This document shows positions 1 to 7,602 of a DNA stretch of 64,000 nt, piece after piece (the first letter of the stretch is position 1; every line of letters begins with the position of its first letter). The stretch is taken from the NCBI GenBank assembly GCA_040507225.1, contig JBEVVG010000001.1:1674001-1738000 (forward strand). The letters run 5' to 3'. The notes beneath the pieces are model-generated. The model had not been told where the DNA came from and did not search any database. It saw only the letters and a list, made by a program, of their open reading frames with translations. The translations under genes were made by a program, and so were the position numbers. Source of the stretch: Thiodiazotropha sp040507225. GTDB lineage: Bacteria > Pseudomonadota > Gammaproteobacteria > Chromatiales > Chromatiaceae.

Positions 1-32
1 ACACGTCACCTTACTTCATGAAATCATGCCGG

Positions 33-74
33 AGCCCGGATGCCGCGATGCGGCACCCGGGCTTGCCTGTTTTT
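33..74 (+). terminator. Rho-independent terminator of a gene left of the window
   Basis: A 14-bp stem, with arms at 33-46 and 50-63, one internal mismatch and a GAT loop, is followed on the + strand by TTGCCTGTTTTT. The T-run lies on the + side, so it most likely ends a rightward transcript coming from outside the window. The leftward gene ending at 99 may also use the hairpin, but it has no T-run in that direction. Confidence 0.6.
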
Positions 75-98
75 GAATATTGACCCGGGATTTCCGGA

Positions 99-548
99 TC
101 AGGCCGCGTAACGCGCCTTTGACTCCTGGGCCGCCCTGGCCTCTTCCTCTGAGTACGCTTTGCCGGACCACAGCATTTCATAGGCAATCTCCTCATTGCC
201 GTTCTCACACAGTTCCAGAACCCGCATGAACAACGGCTGGAAAGTATCGCTGCGATGGGACTGCTCATGATCCTCGAAGCTGTTCCAGAAAGTGACGATG
301 AGGGCCTCTCTGCCTGCAAGCCCGTTCTCCACCGCCTGGCCGATGGTTGACCCTTCGTTGGAGATCATACCGCTGTTCAGGGACACGAACCCCCCCACGA
401 ACCCGGTATCGGAATGGTAGGTTTTGACGTTTTCGCACAGCTCGGCGACCCGTTCCTGCAGGTCATCGACCGAGTAACCGGGTTTCAAAATAACCCGATT
501 GACCGTGACCACACCGTTGTACGGAAAGTTCGCTATCAAACCGTTCAT
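99..548 (-). CDS. Conserved hypothetical protein, possible ABM-like dimeric alpha/beta barrel
   Basis: A 149-residue soluble protein with no signal peptide or membrane segment. The start is supported by AGGAGATG just upstream of the ATG. The pattern of a beta strand (VTVNRVILKPG), a helix (residues 27-42) and then a strand with FVGGFVSLNSG and EALIVTFWNSFEDHEQSH resembles the antibiotic-biosynthesis-monooxygenase type of alpha/beta barrel. In that family a small-molecule-binding dimer is typical. No catalytic residue can be assigned. The gene stands alone: 112 bp separate it from the upstream leftward pair, and a possible Rrf2-type operator lies at 587-599. The assignment to ABM rests only on my reading of the pattern and could be wrong. 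Confidence 0.7.
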   Translation of the reverse strand: MNGLIANFPYNGVVTVNRVILKPGYSVDDLQERVAELCENVKTYHSDTGFVGGFVSLNSGMISNEGSTIGQAVENGLAGREALIVTFWNSFEDHEQSHRSDTFQPLFMRVLELCENGNEEIAYEMLWSGKAYSEEEARAAQESKARYAA

Positions 549-586
549 GGGACATCTCCTGCTTAATCAGTTTATTCGAATATTCT

Positions 587-599
587 GACTAATTTACTC
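587..599. promoter_or_regulatory. Possible Rrf2/IscR-type operator half-palindrome
   Basis: GACTAATTTACTC matches 12 of 13 positions of the core of the known IscR type-1 site (GACT, five A/T-rich bases, AGTC). The right flank GGGAAT fits partly and the left flank poorly. It lies 38 bp upstream of the start at 548, where a promoter would be expected. This is a by-eye match with low certainty. Confidence 0.2.
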
Positions 600-660
600 G
601 GGAATTGTTCCATGCCAGCATCGACGGTCTTCCCAACACTTTTCGGGGTATTTGATGGGA

Positions 661-1122
661 TCAGCCGGAGGATGGTCTGAAAGGCAGGATCACGCCCTTT
701 CTTGCCATGCTTCCGGAGGGTTCAGTGCGTTTGTTCAATAATTCCAGAGCTGCGGGAAATTCACTCATGATGCGACGATGCAGATCCCTGCCACCTTGCC
801 GGTAATGGACCAGTTCGATGCCTACGGGCTCGTTCAGGGACTCCCGGGTGGCATGATGCAAAAATTGCCAGGCAATCACGATCAGGCGTCCACCTTCTCC
901 ATCCTGGACCGCGTAACCACCGTGCTGATCCACGAATATGACCTCGTCACGATCCACCACGGCGAGGAACTGCATGCTGCGAATGGGCACGAACACATGT
1001 TCGAAATGGGAGTGATTGCGCAGCAGGCTGCAGAGATTAAACAGCGAAGCCGGTATGGTCATGGGCTCCCGCTCCCGCTCGATCGGGCGGAAGAAGGTCT
1101 CACGAGTGATATGCTCACTCAT
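661..1122 (-). CDS. Hypothetical protein, 153 residues
   Basis: I do not recognise this protein. It is soluble, with no signal peptide or membrane helix. The centre (residues about 38-85) alternates hydrophobic and charged residues (HVFVPIRSMQFLAVVDRDEVIFVDQ, read in segments), consistent with a beta-sheet domain. The C-terminus carries several Arg residues. It lies 29 bp downstream of the 101-residue gene and is probably co-transcribed with it. The start at 1122 has an AGGC-type ribosome site. An open frame on the opposite strand at 778-1218 has no comparable coding character and is not called. Confidence 0.6.
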   Translation of the reverse strand: MSEHITRETFFRPIEREREPMTIPASLFNLCSLLRNHSHFEHVFVPIRSMQFLAVVDRDEVIFVDQHGGYAVQDGEGGRLIVIAWQFLHHATRESLNEPVGIELVHYRQGGRDLHRRIMSEFPAALELLNKRTEPSGSMARKGVILPFRPSSG

Positions 1123-1151
1123 GGTCTGCCTGCCCGACTGATGGAACCGGG

Positions 1152-1457
1152 TCAGTCATCGTCTCCAAGTTCCGGATCCCAGCCGAGTGAACGGGCACGC
1201 TGCACCGCCTCGTCGTAGATACGCCGATGTTTCTCCTGCAGTTCGGGTGGTAGCGCGGATACGCGATGGCCGTATTTCTCCCATTCCCGGAAAACCTGGT
1301 CGTAGAGTGTTTCGATCTGCCCTTTCGTCCAGCCTTCGCAGGTCTGGGTCTCTGGAATCAGGTCGAACAGCCAGCCATCACGAATGATATTGCCGGTCGG
1401 GTTCATGGCGCCCTGGATATCCTTGTCGATACCGGGATACTGTTTGTCTCTGCTCAT
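1152..1457 (-). CDS. Conserved hypothetical protein, 101 residues, helical
   Basis: A small soluble protein that begins with a Gly/Asn-rich stretch (residues 8-25, with MNPTGNIIRDGWLFDLIPE), followed by a charged amphipathic helical part (residues 44-90). It ends in an acidic tail, GDDD. There is a single Cys in TCEGW. I recognise no named domain. It is probably the first gene of a two-gene leftward unit with the 153-residue protein, 29 bp away. The ribosome site is weak (GAGTG), and the ATG at 1457 is the only good start. Confidence 0.65.
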   Translation of the reverse strand: MSRDKQYPGIDKDIQGAMNPTGNIIRDGWLFDLIPETQTCEGWTKGQIETLYDQVFREWEKYGHRVSALPPELQEKHRRIYDEAVQRARSLGWDPELGDDD

Positions 1458-1773
1458 GCATTCACTCGAAGCTGTTTGGGGTGAAATGTCGGAATTGTAA
1501 CAACAGACTTTCCCATGGGCACAGTTTTTTCAAGCACCCGCAACCGGCAGTCATTTTGCAATGCTTATTATTAACCCGGTAAGCCAAAAGGTTGCACTCA
1601 AGGCTTGCGACCTCTAAGCGGTGTTATAAAGAAACACCGGCCTCACCTGTCTACAGAATCGCGCTGAAACTCAGCGATTCGGTTAGCGGGTTGATAACCG
1701 TCACCAGCGCTCGCCGATAAACCTTATATATGTATAATTGACTGCCTTCCAGTCCCAACTGACTCCATTGCGC
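1458..1773. other. Intergenic region with probable divergent promoters, aroG side
   Basis: 316 bp between the leftward 101-residue gene and aroG. A TATAAT hexamer at 1733-1738, within an AT-rich run that starts near 1720, is the best -10 candidate for aroG and would put transcription start about 30 bp before the ATG. No good -35 lies at 16-18 bp spacing. TTGATA at 1691-1696 is too far from it to pair well. No TrpR-, TyrR- or attenuator-like structure is obvious. Confidence 0.35.
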
Positions 1774-2841
1774 ATGAAACAGACCGACGACCTTCGTATC
1801 AAAGCCATCATGGAACTGAGCCCTCCGGCGCAGGTGCACCAGGAACTGCCGATTTCCGAACAGGCCTCTGAAACCGTGTTCGAGGCCCGGCAGGCGATCC
1901 ATCGCATCCTGCACGACGAGGACGACCGGCTACTGGTTATCATAGGGCCCTGTTCGGTGCACGACCCGGAGGCGGCACTCGACTACGCCCGACGGCTCAA
2001 ACCGGTACGTGAGCGCCTCAAGCATGACCTCGAGGTCGTGATGCGTGTCTATTTCGAGAAACCCCGAACCACGGTCGGATGGAAAGGCCTGATCAACGAC
2101 CCGACACTGGATGACCGGTTCGAGATTAACTCCGGGCTGCGGCTGGCGCGAAAACTCCTTCTCGACATCAACGAGCTCGGCATCCCCGCCGGCACCGAAT
2201 ACCTGGACCTGATCAGCCCGCAGTACATCGCTGACCTGATCAGCTGGGGTGCGATCGGTGCGCGAACCACTGAAAGCCAGGCCCACCGTGAGCTGGCCTC
2301 GGGCCTTTCCTGCCCGGTGGGATTCAAGAATGCCACCAATGGCAGTATGCAGGTCGCACTCGACGCAATCCGTTCCTCATCGCGCCCGCACCATTTCCTC
2401 TCCGTGACCAAGGAAGGCAACTCAGCGATTTTCTCGACCCACGGCAACCCGGACTGCCATGTCATACTGAGAGGAGGCAGCCGCCCCAACTATGACTCCG
2501 AGAGCATCAATATCGCCTCGGAAGAGATGCAGAGCAACGGTTTGACACCGCGTTTGATGATCGACTTCAGCCACGCCAACAGCCGCAAGCAACATGCCCG
2601 GCAACTCCTGGTCGGTCGCGATGTAGCCAGTCAGGTGGCGCGTGGAGACAGCCGCATCATGGGGACAATGATCGAAAGTTTTCTCACTCCTGGCCGACAG
2701 GATAGAGTTGAGGGCCAGACGTTGACCTACGGACAGAGCATCACAGATGCCTGTATCGGCTGGGATGACAGCGTTCCTTTGCTGGAAACCCTCGCCGAGG
2801 CGGTGCGGGAACGCCGCAAACAGAGCAACGAAACATTTTGA
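1774..2841 (+). CDS. aroG: 3-deoxy-7-phosphoheptulonate synthase, class I AroG type
   Basis: Condenses phosphoenolpyruvate and erythrose 4-phosphate, the first step of the shikimate pathway to aromatic amino acids. The 355-residue protein matches the AroF/G/H family over its full length. Visible motifs are GPCSVHDP, MRVYFEKPRTTVGWKG, GARTTESQ, GFKNATNG, HVILRGG, DFSHANS and TDACIGW. The opening MKQTDDLRIK lines up with the start of E. coli AroG, so I chose the ATG at 1774 over an upstream TTG at 1738. AroG-like features such as LSCPVGFKN and the DDLRIK N-terminus suggest the phenylalanine-sensitive isozyme, but sensitivity is inferred. It stands alone ahead of fimX, with 120 bp between. Confidence 0.96.
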   Translation: MKQTDDLRIKAIMELSPPAQVHQELPISEQASETVFEARQAIHRILHDEDDRLLVIIGPCSVHDPEAALDYARRLKPVRERLKHDLEVVMRVYFEKPRTTVGWKGLINDPTLDDRFEINSGLRLARKLLLDINELGIPAGTEYLDLISPQYIADLISWGAIGARTTESQAHRELASGLSCPVGFKNATNGSMQVALDAIRSSSRPHHFLSVTKEGNSAIFSTHGNPDCHVILRGGSRPNYDSESINIASEEMQSNGLTPRLMIDFSHANSRKQHARQLLVGRDVASQVARGDSRIMGTMIESFLTPGRQDRVEGQTLTYGQSITDACIGWDDSVPLLETLAEAVRERRKQSNETF

Positions 2842-2961
2842 CGATTCCGCGACAGGTAAGGACCATATCCGCGTTGGCGCATCGTTCCAGCGCCCTGCTC
2901 ACGGAGCCCACCGGATGGAAAAACAACAAGTTCCTACGCATTAGTAACAGGACCGTACACT

Positions 2962-5043
2962 ATGCCAGATGAAGCGATAGAGTTACTGGTTTTAGGCAAC
3001 ACAACACCGGAAGTGGAGACCTATCTGGGCGCCCTGCGCAACCAGGGTTTTGCCGCTCACGCCTCAATGATCGCCCATGACACCGATGCATTGAGCGATG
3101 AGCTGAAGAAAAAAAGGCGCCTGGACCTGCTGATCTACACGGTTGAAACCGGCGCCCTGGATACCAATCAGTTACTCGCCCTGCTGGGCGCCATCGGTTC
3201 CGCAACCCCGGTGATCGCGGTGTGCGAGGAACCCAGCGGAACACAGCGTGTCGAGCTGATGAGCCAGGGCATCACGGACCTGGTCGATCGCAAGGATCTG
3301 CCGCACCTGGTACAGGTGATTCTGCGCGAATACAAGAACCTGAAGAACCTGCGCAGATTGCAATACGTGGAACGTAACCTGGAGGAAGCCGAGGAACGTT
3401 GTGACACCTTGACCGAGAGTTCCCGGGACGCCATTGCCTATGTGCATGAAGGCATGCACGTGACCGCCAATCGCGCCTACCTGGAGCTGTTTGGACTGGC
3501 CAGCGAGGATGAGATCGAGGGCCTGCCGATCATGGACATGATTGCCACCTCGGAACACGCGGTGTTCAAGAAACTGCTGCGTAAGCTGAGTGCCGACAGT
3601 GAGCACACCAGCGAGATGAAAACCACCTGTGTGCGCAGCAACGGCACCAAATTCAGTGCCGAACTGCACTTCACGCCTGCCAGCATCGATGGCGAGCCCT
3701 GTACCCAGGTGATGATCCACGATCAGTCGATCACCCGCGAAGTGGAGGAGAAACTCAGGCTACTGAGTACCCAGGACGTCCAGACCGGGTTGTACAACCG
3801 ACAGTACTTCCTCTCCCAACTCGATGAAGAGATCAAGCGCATGTCCAGCCAGGGTCAGAATCCACAGACCCTGTACTACGTCACGCTGGACAACTTCACC
3901 GATATCCGCAGTAAAACAGGGATCAAGGCCAGCGATGCCCTGCTGTTGGAAATCGCCGGCATGCTGCGCACCATCGTCAGCCAACAGGACATCCTGGCGC
4001 GCTTCGGAGATCACACCTTCACCATCCTGTCCCCTGACCGGGAGCGAGCCAATATCGAAAAAATTGCCCAGCGGATCTGTTCAGGGGTCGAGGCCAAGTA
4101 CCTGACTGAAAGCGACATTCAGCCGACCTGCAGTATCGGCGTCGCGTTTTCTTCCGCGGAGTTCGCCAATGGCAACGACTACATAACCCAGGCCTACCAC
4201 GCCTGTGAACTGTCCCGCAGCCAGGAAGGCAACTGCCATTTCATCACCGACGGTCAGATCGTCCAGGACTCGGATCAGACCTCCGGCGAGGCCAATCTGG
4301 AACGCCTGATACGCTATGCCCTGGAACGGGACCAGTTTCAACTGGTCTATCAGCCGATTGTCAGCCTGCATGGGGATACCCGGGAAAACTATGCGGTCAC
4401 CGTTCGATTGCTGGATGAAAAACAGGAGGCGATACAGCCCGAGCACTTCTTCAGCAAGGTGGATGAGATCGCGCGCATGCCGGAACTCGATCGCTGGGTC
4501 ATCCGCCACGCCATAGAGGAGTTGGCGAAACAACGCAAAAAAGGCAAGAAAATCAACTTTATCATCAGCGTTTCGGGGCGCTCACTGGAAGAGGACACCC
4601 TGTTGCTGTTCGTCTGCGATTGCCTGCGAGACTACGAAGCCAAGGGGTCCTGGGTAACCTTCCAGTTCGATGATACCGACGCGAGGACCCACCTGCACCA
4701 GTTGCAGAAATTTGCCGAAGGCCTGAAAAAAATCAAGTGTAAGACCTGTATCGACCACTTCGGCCTGGCCAAGAAACCCGAGGCGATTCTTGGCAGCTTT
4801 CCGATCGATTTCATCCAGTTCGACGGCTCCTTCCTGGCCGATCTGCACAGCGACCAGGACAAGCAGGACAAACTGAACCATCTCAACGAAGTGGTCCAGG
4901 AGGAGAACATCAAGACCATCGCCTCAGGGGTGGAAGAGGCCAACAGCCTGGCCATTCTGTGGTCGATCGGGGTGAATTACATTCGGGGTTACTTCATCCA
5001 GGAGCCTTCGCCATCCATCGACTACGATTTCACCACCGACTAG
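2962..5043 (+). CDS. fimX: FimX-like c-di-GMP receptor, degenerate REC-PAS-GGDEF-EAL
   Basis: 693 residues, almost the same as Pseudomonas FimX, with the same domain order: a receiver-like N-terminus without a clear phosphoacceptor pocket (about 1-125), PAS (about 145-260), GGDEF (about 265-425) and EAL (about 445-690). The GGDEF signature is degenerate (F348-G-D-H-T). The EAL signature reads A478-V-T before R482, so neither cyclase nor phosphodiesterase activity is expected. Known FimX binds c-di-GMP in its inactive EAL domain and promotes type IV pilus assembly and twitching. YQPIVSLHG is kept. The ribosome site is AGGA, 9 bp before the ATG. A hairpin follows the stop. No pilus genes lie in the window, so a role here is inferred from architecture. 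Confidence 0.88.
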   Translation: MPDEAIELLVLGNTTPEVETYLGALRNQGFAAHASMIAHDTDALSDELKKKRRLDLLIYTVETGALDTNQLLALLGAIGSATPVIAVCEEPSGTQRVELMSQGITDLVDRKDLPHLVQVILREYKNLKNLRRLQYVERNLEEAEERCDTLTESSRDAIAYVHEGMHVTANRAYLELFGLASEDEIEGLPIMDMIATSEHAVFKKLLRKLSADSEHTSEMKTTCVRSNGTKFSAELHFTPASIDGEPCTQVMIHDQSITREVEEKLRLLSTQDVQTGLYNRQYFLSQLDEEIKRMSSQGQNPQTLYYVTLDNFTDIRSKTGIKASDALLLEIAGMLRTIVSQQDILARFGDHTFTILSPDRERANIEKIAQRICSGVEAKYLTESDIQPTCSIGVAFSSAEFANGNDYITQAYHACELSRSQEGNCHFITDGQIVQDSDQTSGEANLERLIRYALERDQFQLVYQPIVSLHGDTRENYAVTVRLLDEKQEAIQPEHFFSKVDEIARMPELDRWVIRHAIEELAKQRKKGKKINFIISVSGRSLEEDTLLLFVCDCLRDYEAKGSWVTFQFDDTDARTHLHQLQKFAEGLKKIKCKTCIDHFGLAKKPEAILGSFPIDFIQFDGSFLADLHSDQDKQDKLNHLNEVVQEENIKTIASGVEEANSLAILWSIGVNYIRGYFIQEPSPSIDYDFTTD

Positions 5044-5056
5044 AGAGCCGCTGATC

Positions 5057-5083
5057 GACCCGGCCGGCTTTGCCGGTTGGGTC
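5057..5083. terminator. Hairpin between convergent fimX and the 173-residue gene
   Basis: GACCCGGCCGGC and GCCGGTTGGGTC pair around a TTT loop, starting 13 bp after the fimX stop. There is no T-run on either side, so efficiency as an intrinsic terminator is uncertain. Confidence 0.5.
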
Positions 5084-5115
5084 TGGTGAGATGGTACTAC
5101 CCGCCCGGATGCCCG

Positions 5116-5637
5116 CTACCAGGGCATGAAATTATTCCAGAATGTCATGGGCCGCGAGGCATCATGAATGTTGTGATTCATGGACTGCATGCCACGCTGA
5201 ATATTGTAGGTGGTGTGGGTCATGGTCTTCATCGACTCTTCCATGGAATCCATGCTGGTCAGCATGGGCTGCAAGGTGCGCACATCCTGCGCCATGGACT
5301 CCACGCTCACGGCCATGGTGCGAACGTTCGCGGAGAGCTGACTGACGCTGTCCGTCATGCTGATGAGATTGCTGGACATGACATTCATGTTGGAATCCAC
5401 ACTCAACGCTAGGAAATGCACGTCCTTGGCCAGGCTGAAGATCAGATAGAAGCCGTAGGCGGCGAGCAGGATGAAGGCAAACAGGGAAGGATAAACCACC
5501 AGTTCCCAACGCCGCGCGCTGGTTTCGAATGCCAGGGAGAGCCGATCCATGGATGATTGCCCTTCCTTGATCTCATCTACGACATCCATTTCGTCCAGAT
5601 CATCATTCAGGAGCTTATCATCTTGCTTGTCAGTCAT
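5116..5637 (-). CDS. Single-pass membrane protein with a coiled-coil periplasmic part
   Basis: 173 residues. The acidic cytoplasmic N-terminus (1-45, many Asp/Glu) is followed by one membrane helix (about residues 47-70, VVYPSLFAFILLAAYGFYLIF). A long Met/Ser/Thr-rich region with heptad-like spacing (MTDSVSQLSANVRTMAVSVE and onward) reads as a coiled coil, somewhat like the helical part of a chemoreceptor but with no HAMP or signalling tip. I cannot assign a function. It lies on the same strand as the DUF302 and ParA genes, but 381 bp separate it from DUF302, so it is probably transcribed separately. Confidence 0.7.
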   Translation of the reverse strand: MTDKQDDKLLNDDLDEMDVVDEIKEGQSSMDRLSLAFETSARRWELVVYPSLFAFILLAAYGFYLIFSLAKDVHFLALSVDSNMNVMSSNLISMTDSVSQLSANVRTMAVSVESMAQDVRTLQPMLTSMDSMEESMKTMTHTTYNIQRGMQSMNHNIHDASRPMTFWNNFMPW

Positions 5638-5680
5638 AGGTTTTCAGCCCACCTTGTTCCGCCTGTTACTGCCGTATGAA

Positions 5681-5735
5681 AATATTAGCATAACAACCAC
5701 TTATAGCAATTAAGGGATATTTATATGCTAATATT
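5681..5735. repeat. Perfect 12-bp inverted repeat with a 31-bp spacer
   Basis: AATATTAGCATA at 5681-5692 is exactly complementary to TATGCTAATATT at 5724-5735. It lies about 45-100 bp upstream of the leftward coiled-coil membrane gene (start 5637), in promoter position, and is AT-rich, unlike its surroundings. It may be a pair of operator half-sites or a loop-forming regulatory element. No regulator can be named. Confidence 0.6.
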
Positions 5736-5955
5736 GCGGCGACGTTGATCCGCACCGGCAAGTCTGTTCCGCTGACCATTCCAGCGACCATCGCCGGCAT
5801 CACAGCCTCCTTGGTAAGCGCTTCCGACTCAATTCGGAATAACTTAATTTACAAGTGGTTACTGGAGCGTACCGGGCTGAATACTGGGTTACCGCGGGTG
5901 TGTGACACTTCATTGAAGAGGCAAACTTTACAGCCTTACAACTATCGCAAATAAG

Positions 5956-6000
5956 CCCAGGGATATAAACCATAATTTTTACATGGTCAATATCCCTGGG
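5956..6000 (-). terminator. Long hairpin downstream of the DUF302 gene
   Basis: CCCAGGGATAT at 5956-5966 pairs exactly with 5990-6000. Inside it, ACCAT at 5969-5973 pairs with ATGGT at 5983-5987, leaving a small A/T loop. It lies 18 bp beyond the stop of the leftward DUF302 gene and is followed by CTTATTTG on that strand, so it is a plausible though weak-tailed terminator. Confidence 0.5.
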
Positions 6001-6018
6001 CCCTGAGAGTACAGCGGA

Positions 6019-6597
6019 TCAGAATTCCCCGGTGGCGCCGCGATTCATGATATCCAGTATGTATTCCTTGACCTTGATCGCCTCCTCCTTGAGTTCCACG
6101 GGCAATGGTTGACCGCCATAGATCATCATATCCATGTTCAGGGTGATCAGCCACAGCTTTCCGTTCTGGTCTTCCAGCAAGGTGATCCGGCAAGGCAGAT
6201 AAGCCGAGAAGGCGTCCGAGTAATCGAGCATGTTCGCCGCCGTCAGGGAATTACAGAACAGAAAGATCTTGACGAACCGATAGTCGGCGCCGCGCTTTGC
6301 CTCGATGTCCTTGGAAAGGGGGAGTTCACCCACATTCGACATATTGTGCTCGTTGGCCACGAACTTCATGGTCTCTTCCACATCCTCGGCGGTGAGATCC
6401 TCATTCACCGGGATCTTCCAGATACTGGCATCTGCGGCACTCTTGGTGTCGACCACTGCACGGGCAAACTCTTTGAAGACTCCCGGGGCCTCAGGATCGA
6501 AGCCTTGTACGACCCCCTGGTATTTCACGTATCCAACACCCGCGCCAATCACTGCCAGCAGGCCAATCAGCGCCAATAAATTGCGTATCATCCCCAT
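6019..6597 (-). CDS. DUF302 family protein, membrane-anchored or secreted
   Basis: 192 residues. An N-terminal hydrophobic helix (about 5-25) is followed by a periplasmic domain with the features I associate with DUF302: IFLFCNSLTAANMLDYSD, SAYLPCRITLLED and LWLITLNMDMMIYGG (each a separate segment). DUF302 proteins are common in sulfur-oxidising and other proteobacteria. Their biochemical role is not established, and some occur beside redox or sulfur genes. The two Cys residues (in LFCN and LPCRI) are conserved-looking. The start has GGAGAT upstream. A hairpin follows the gene. The ParA gene lies upstream on the same strand, 210 bp away. Confidence 0.85.
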   Translation of the reverse strand: MGMIRNLLALIGLLAVIGAGVGYVKYQGVVQGFDPEAPGVFKEFARAVVDTKSAADASIWKIPVNEDLTAEDVEETMKFVANEHNMSNVGELPLSKDIEAKRGADYRFVKIFLFCNSLTAANMLDYSDAFSAYLPCRITLLEDQNGKLWLITLNMDMMIYGGQPLPVELKEEAIKVKEYILDIMNRGATGEF

Positions 6598-6807
6598 CGT
6601 TATCTCCAGTCTCTTTGCTTGTTATCGCCGAACCGGTGCGGTAGCCGATCCGATATTGTTATGTGTTCCGCGCCGGTGGCTGACAGGCCGGTTATCCGTT
6701 ATTGTCAATGTTTTCCGGGACCTGCCCCGAGAACCTTAATCGCTAATGTTCAGGAGTTCAAGAATACCAGCCCCCTCTGGTTCGGCCGTTGCATCAGCGC
6801 GGGCCGA

Positions 6808-7446
6808 TCACTCCTGGGACACATAGTTCGGGTAGAGCGCAGCGGTCAGAGCATAGAACTCCTTGCTGCCTTTGCCCCTTGGATCCAGTTCGAACACCGC
6901 CAATCCTTCACTGAACGAACGGCGAAAAACCGTCCGCTGACATAGCCGGTATTTGATGTAGCGTACATCCTGCAGGGTGATCAGGGCTGCGGCCGCCTCA
7001 TCGGATTCACGGATCGCATGATGCGTATCGGCACGGTTGATAAATGCCAGCAGTTCCGGGCGCTTGCCGTCAACCGCTTCGTCGAGGAAACGGATGAAGC
7101 GCTGGGTCGACCAGATATCCGCCTGGGAGGGCGGGACAGGCATCACCACCCGGTCCGCGATCTGTAAGGCGTACTTCATGGCATTGATGTCTGAAGTGCC
7201 CACATCGATCAGCACTTCGTCGTAGCCCTCGAGTTTCTTCCTGTCCAGGGCCTTGGCATCCTTGATCTTCAGAAAGGGTTCATAGCCCTCTTCTGTGCGC
7301 ACTTCTGAGACATCGCTCAAAGTTGCCTGGGGATCCGCATCGATGGCCAGTACATCAGCCTCCGCCATCTCCAACCAGACAGCCAGATTGAAGGTAACCG
7401 TGCTCTTGCCGGACCCCCCCTTCAGACTACCGATTACCGTGATCAT
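6808..7446 (-). CDS. ParA/MinD-superfamily ATPase, orphan
   Basis: 212 residues, a compact ParA. The deviant Walker A motif KGGSGKST (residues 9-16) has the signature lysine that marks ParA/MinD ATPases. IDADPQATLSD gives the switch region, and VLIDVGTSD is the Walker B-like strand. There is no N-terminal DNA-binding helix-turn-helix, so it resembles the short type Ib ParA proteins that position plasmids or protein cargo. No ParB or centromere repeats are next to it, so cargo positioning is more likely than chromosome segregation, but this is inference. A strong ribosome site (AAGGGGAG) sets the ATG at 7446. The neighbours are DUF302 and a secreted YRFRP protein. Confidence 0.88.
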   Translation of the reverse strand: MITVIGSLKGGSGKSTVTFNLAVWLEMAEADVLAIDADPQATLSDVSEVRTEEGYEPFLKIKDAKALDRKKLEGYDEVLIDVGTSDINAMKYALQIADRVVMPVPPSQADIWSTQRFIRFLDEAVDGKRPELLAFINRADTHHAIRESDEAAAALITLQDVRYIKYRLCQRTVFRRSFSEGLAVFELDPRGKGSKEFYALTAALYPNYVSQE

Positions 7447-7602
7447 ACACTCCCCTTTATTATTTTCGTGTGATCCGGAATTGGGCTTCCCGGATATTGC
7501 CGCTCCCGCGTCCCGAAGCGAATATCTTGACCCCCAGCCCCCCGCCAGGACCCCACGACCCGTGACAGGCGGACGGTAATCACGCCCGGAGCCAAGATTT
7601 AA

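Larger units (their letters stand above)
5638..6018. other. Intergenic region with two separate inverted repeats
   Basis: 381 bp holding a 12-bp inverted repeat at 5681-5735 and a long hairpin at 5956-6000, described as separate entries. A rightward open frame at 5745-5954 has no ribosome site and no recognisable protein features, so I do not call it. Confidence 0.5.

Noticed and set aside
1691..1738. TTGATA and TATAAT as one aroG promoter
   Set aside because: The spacing is 36 bp, far outside the 16-18 bp range, so only the -10 is kept as a candidate.
5745..5954. A possible small gene in the gap before the DUF302 gene
   Set aside because: TTG start with no ribosome site and no protein-like features; it is flanked by inverted repeats that explain the region better.
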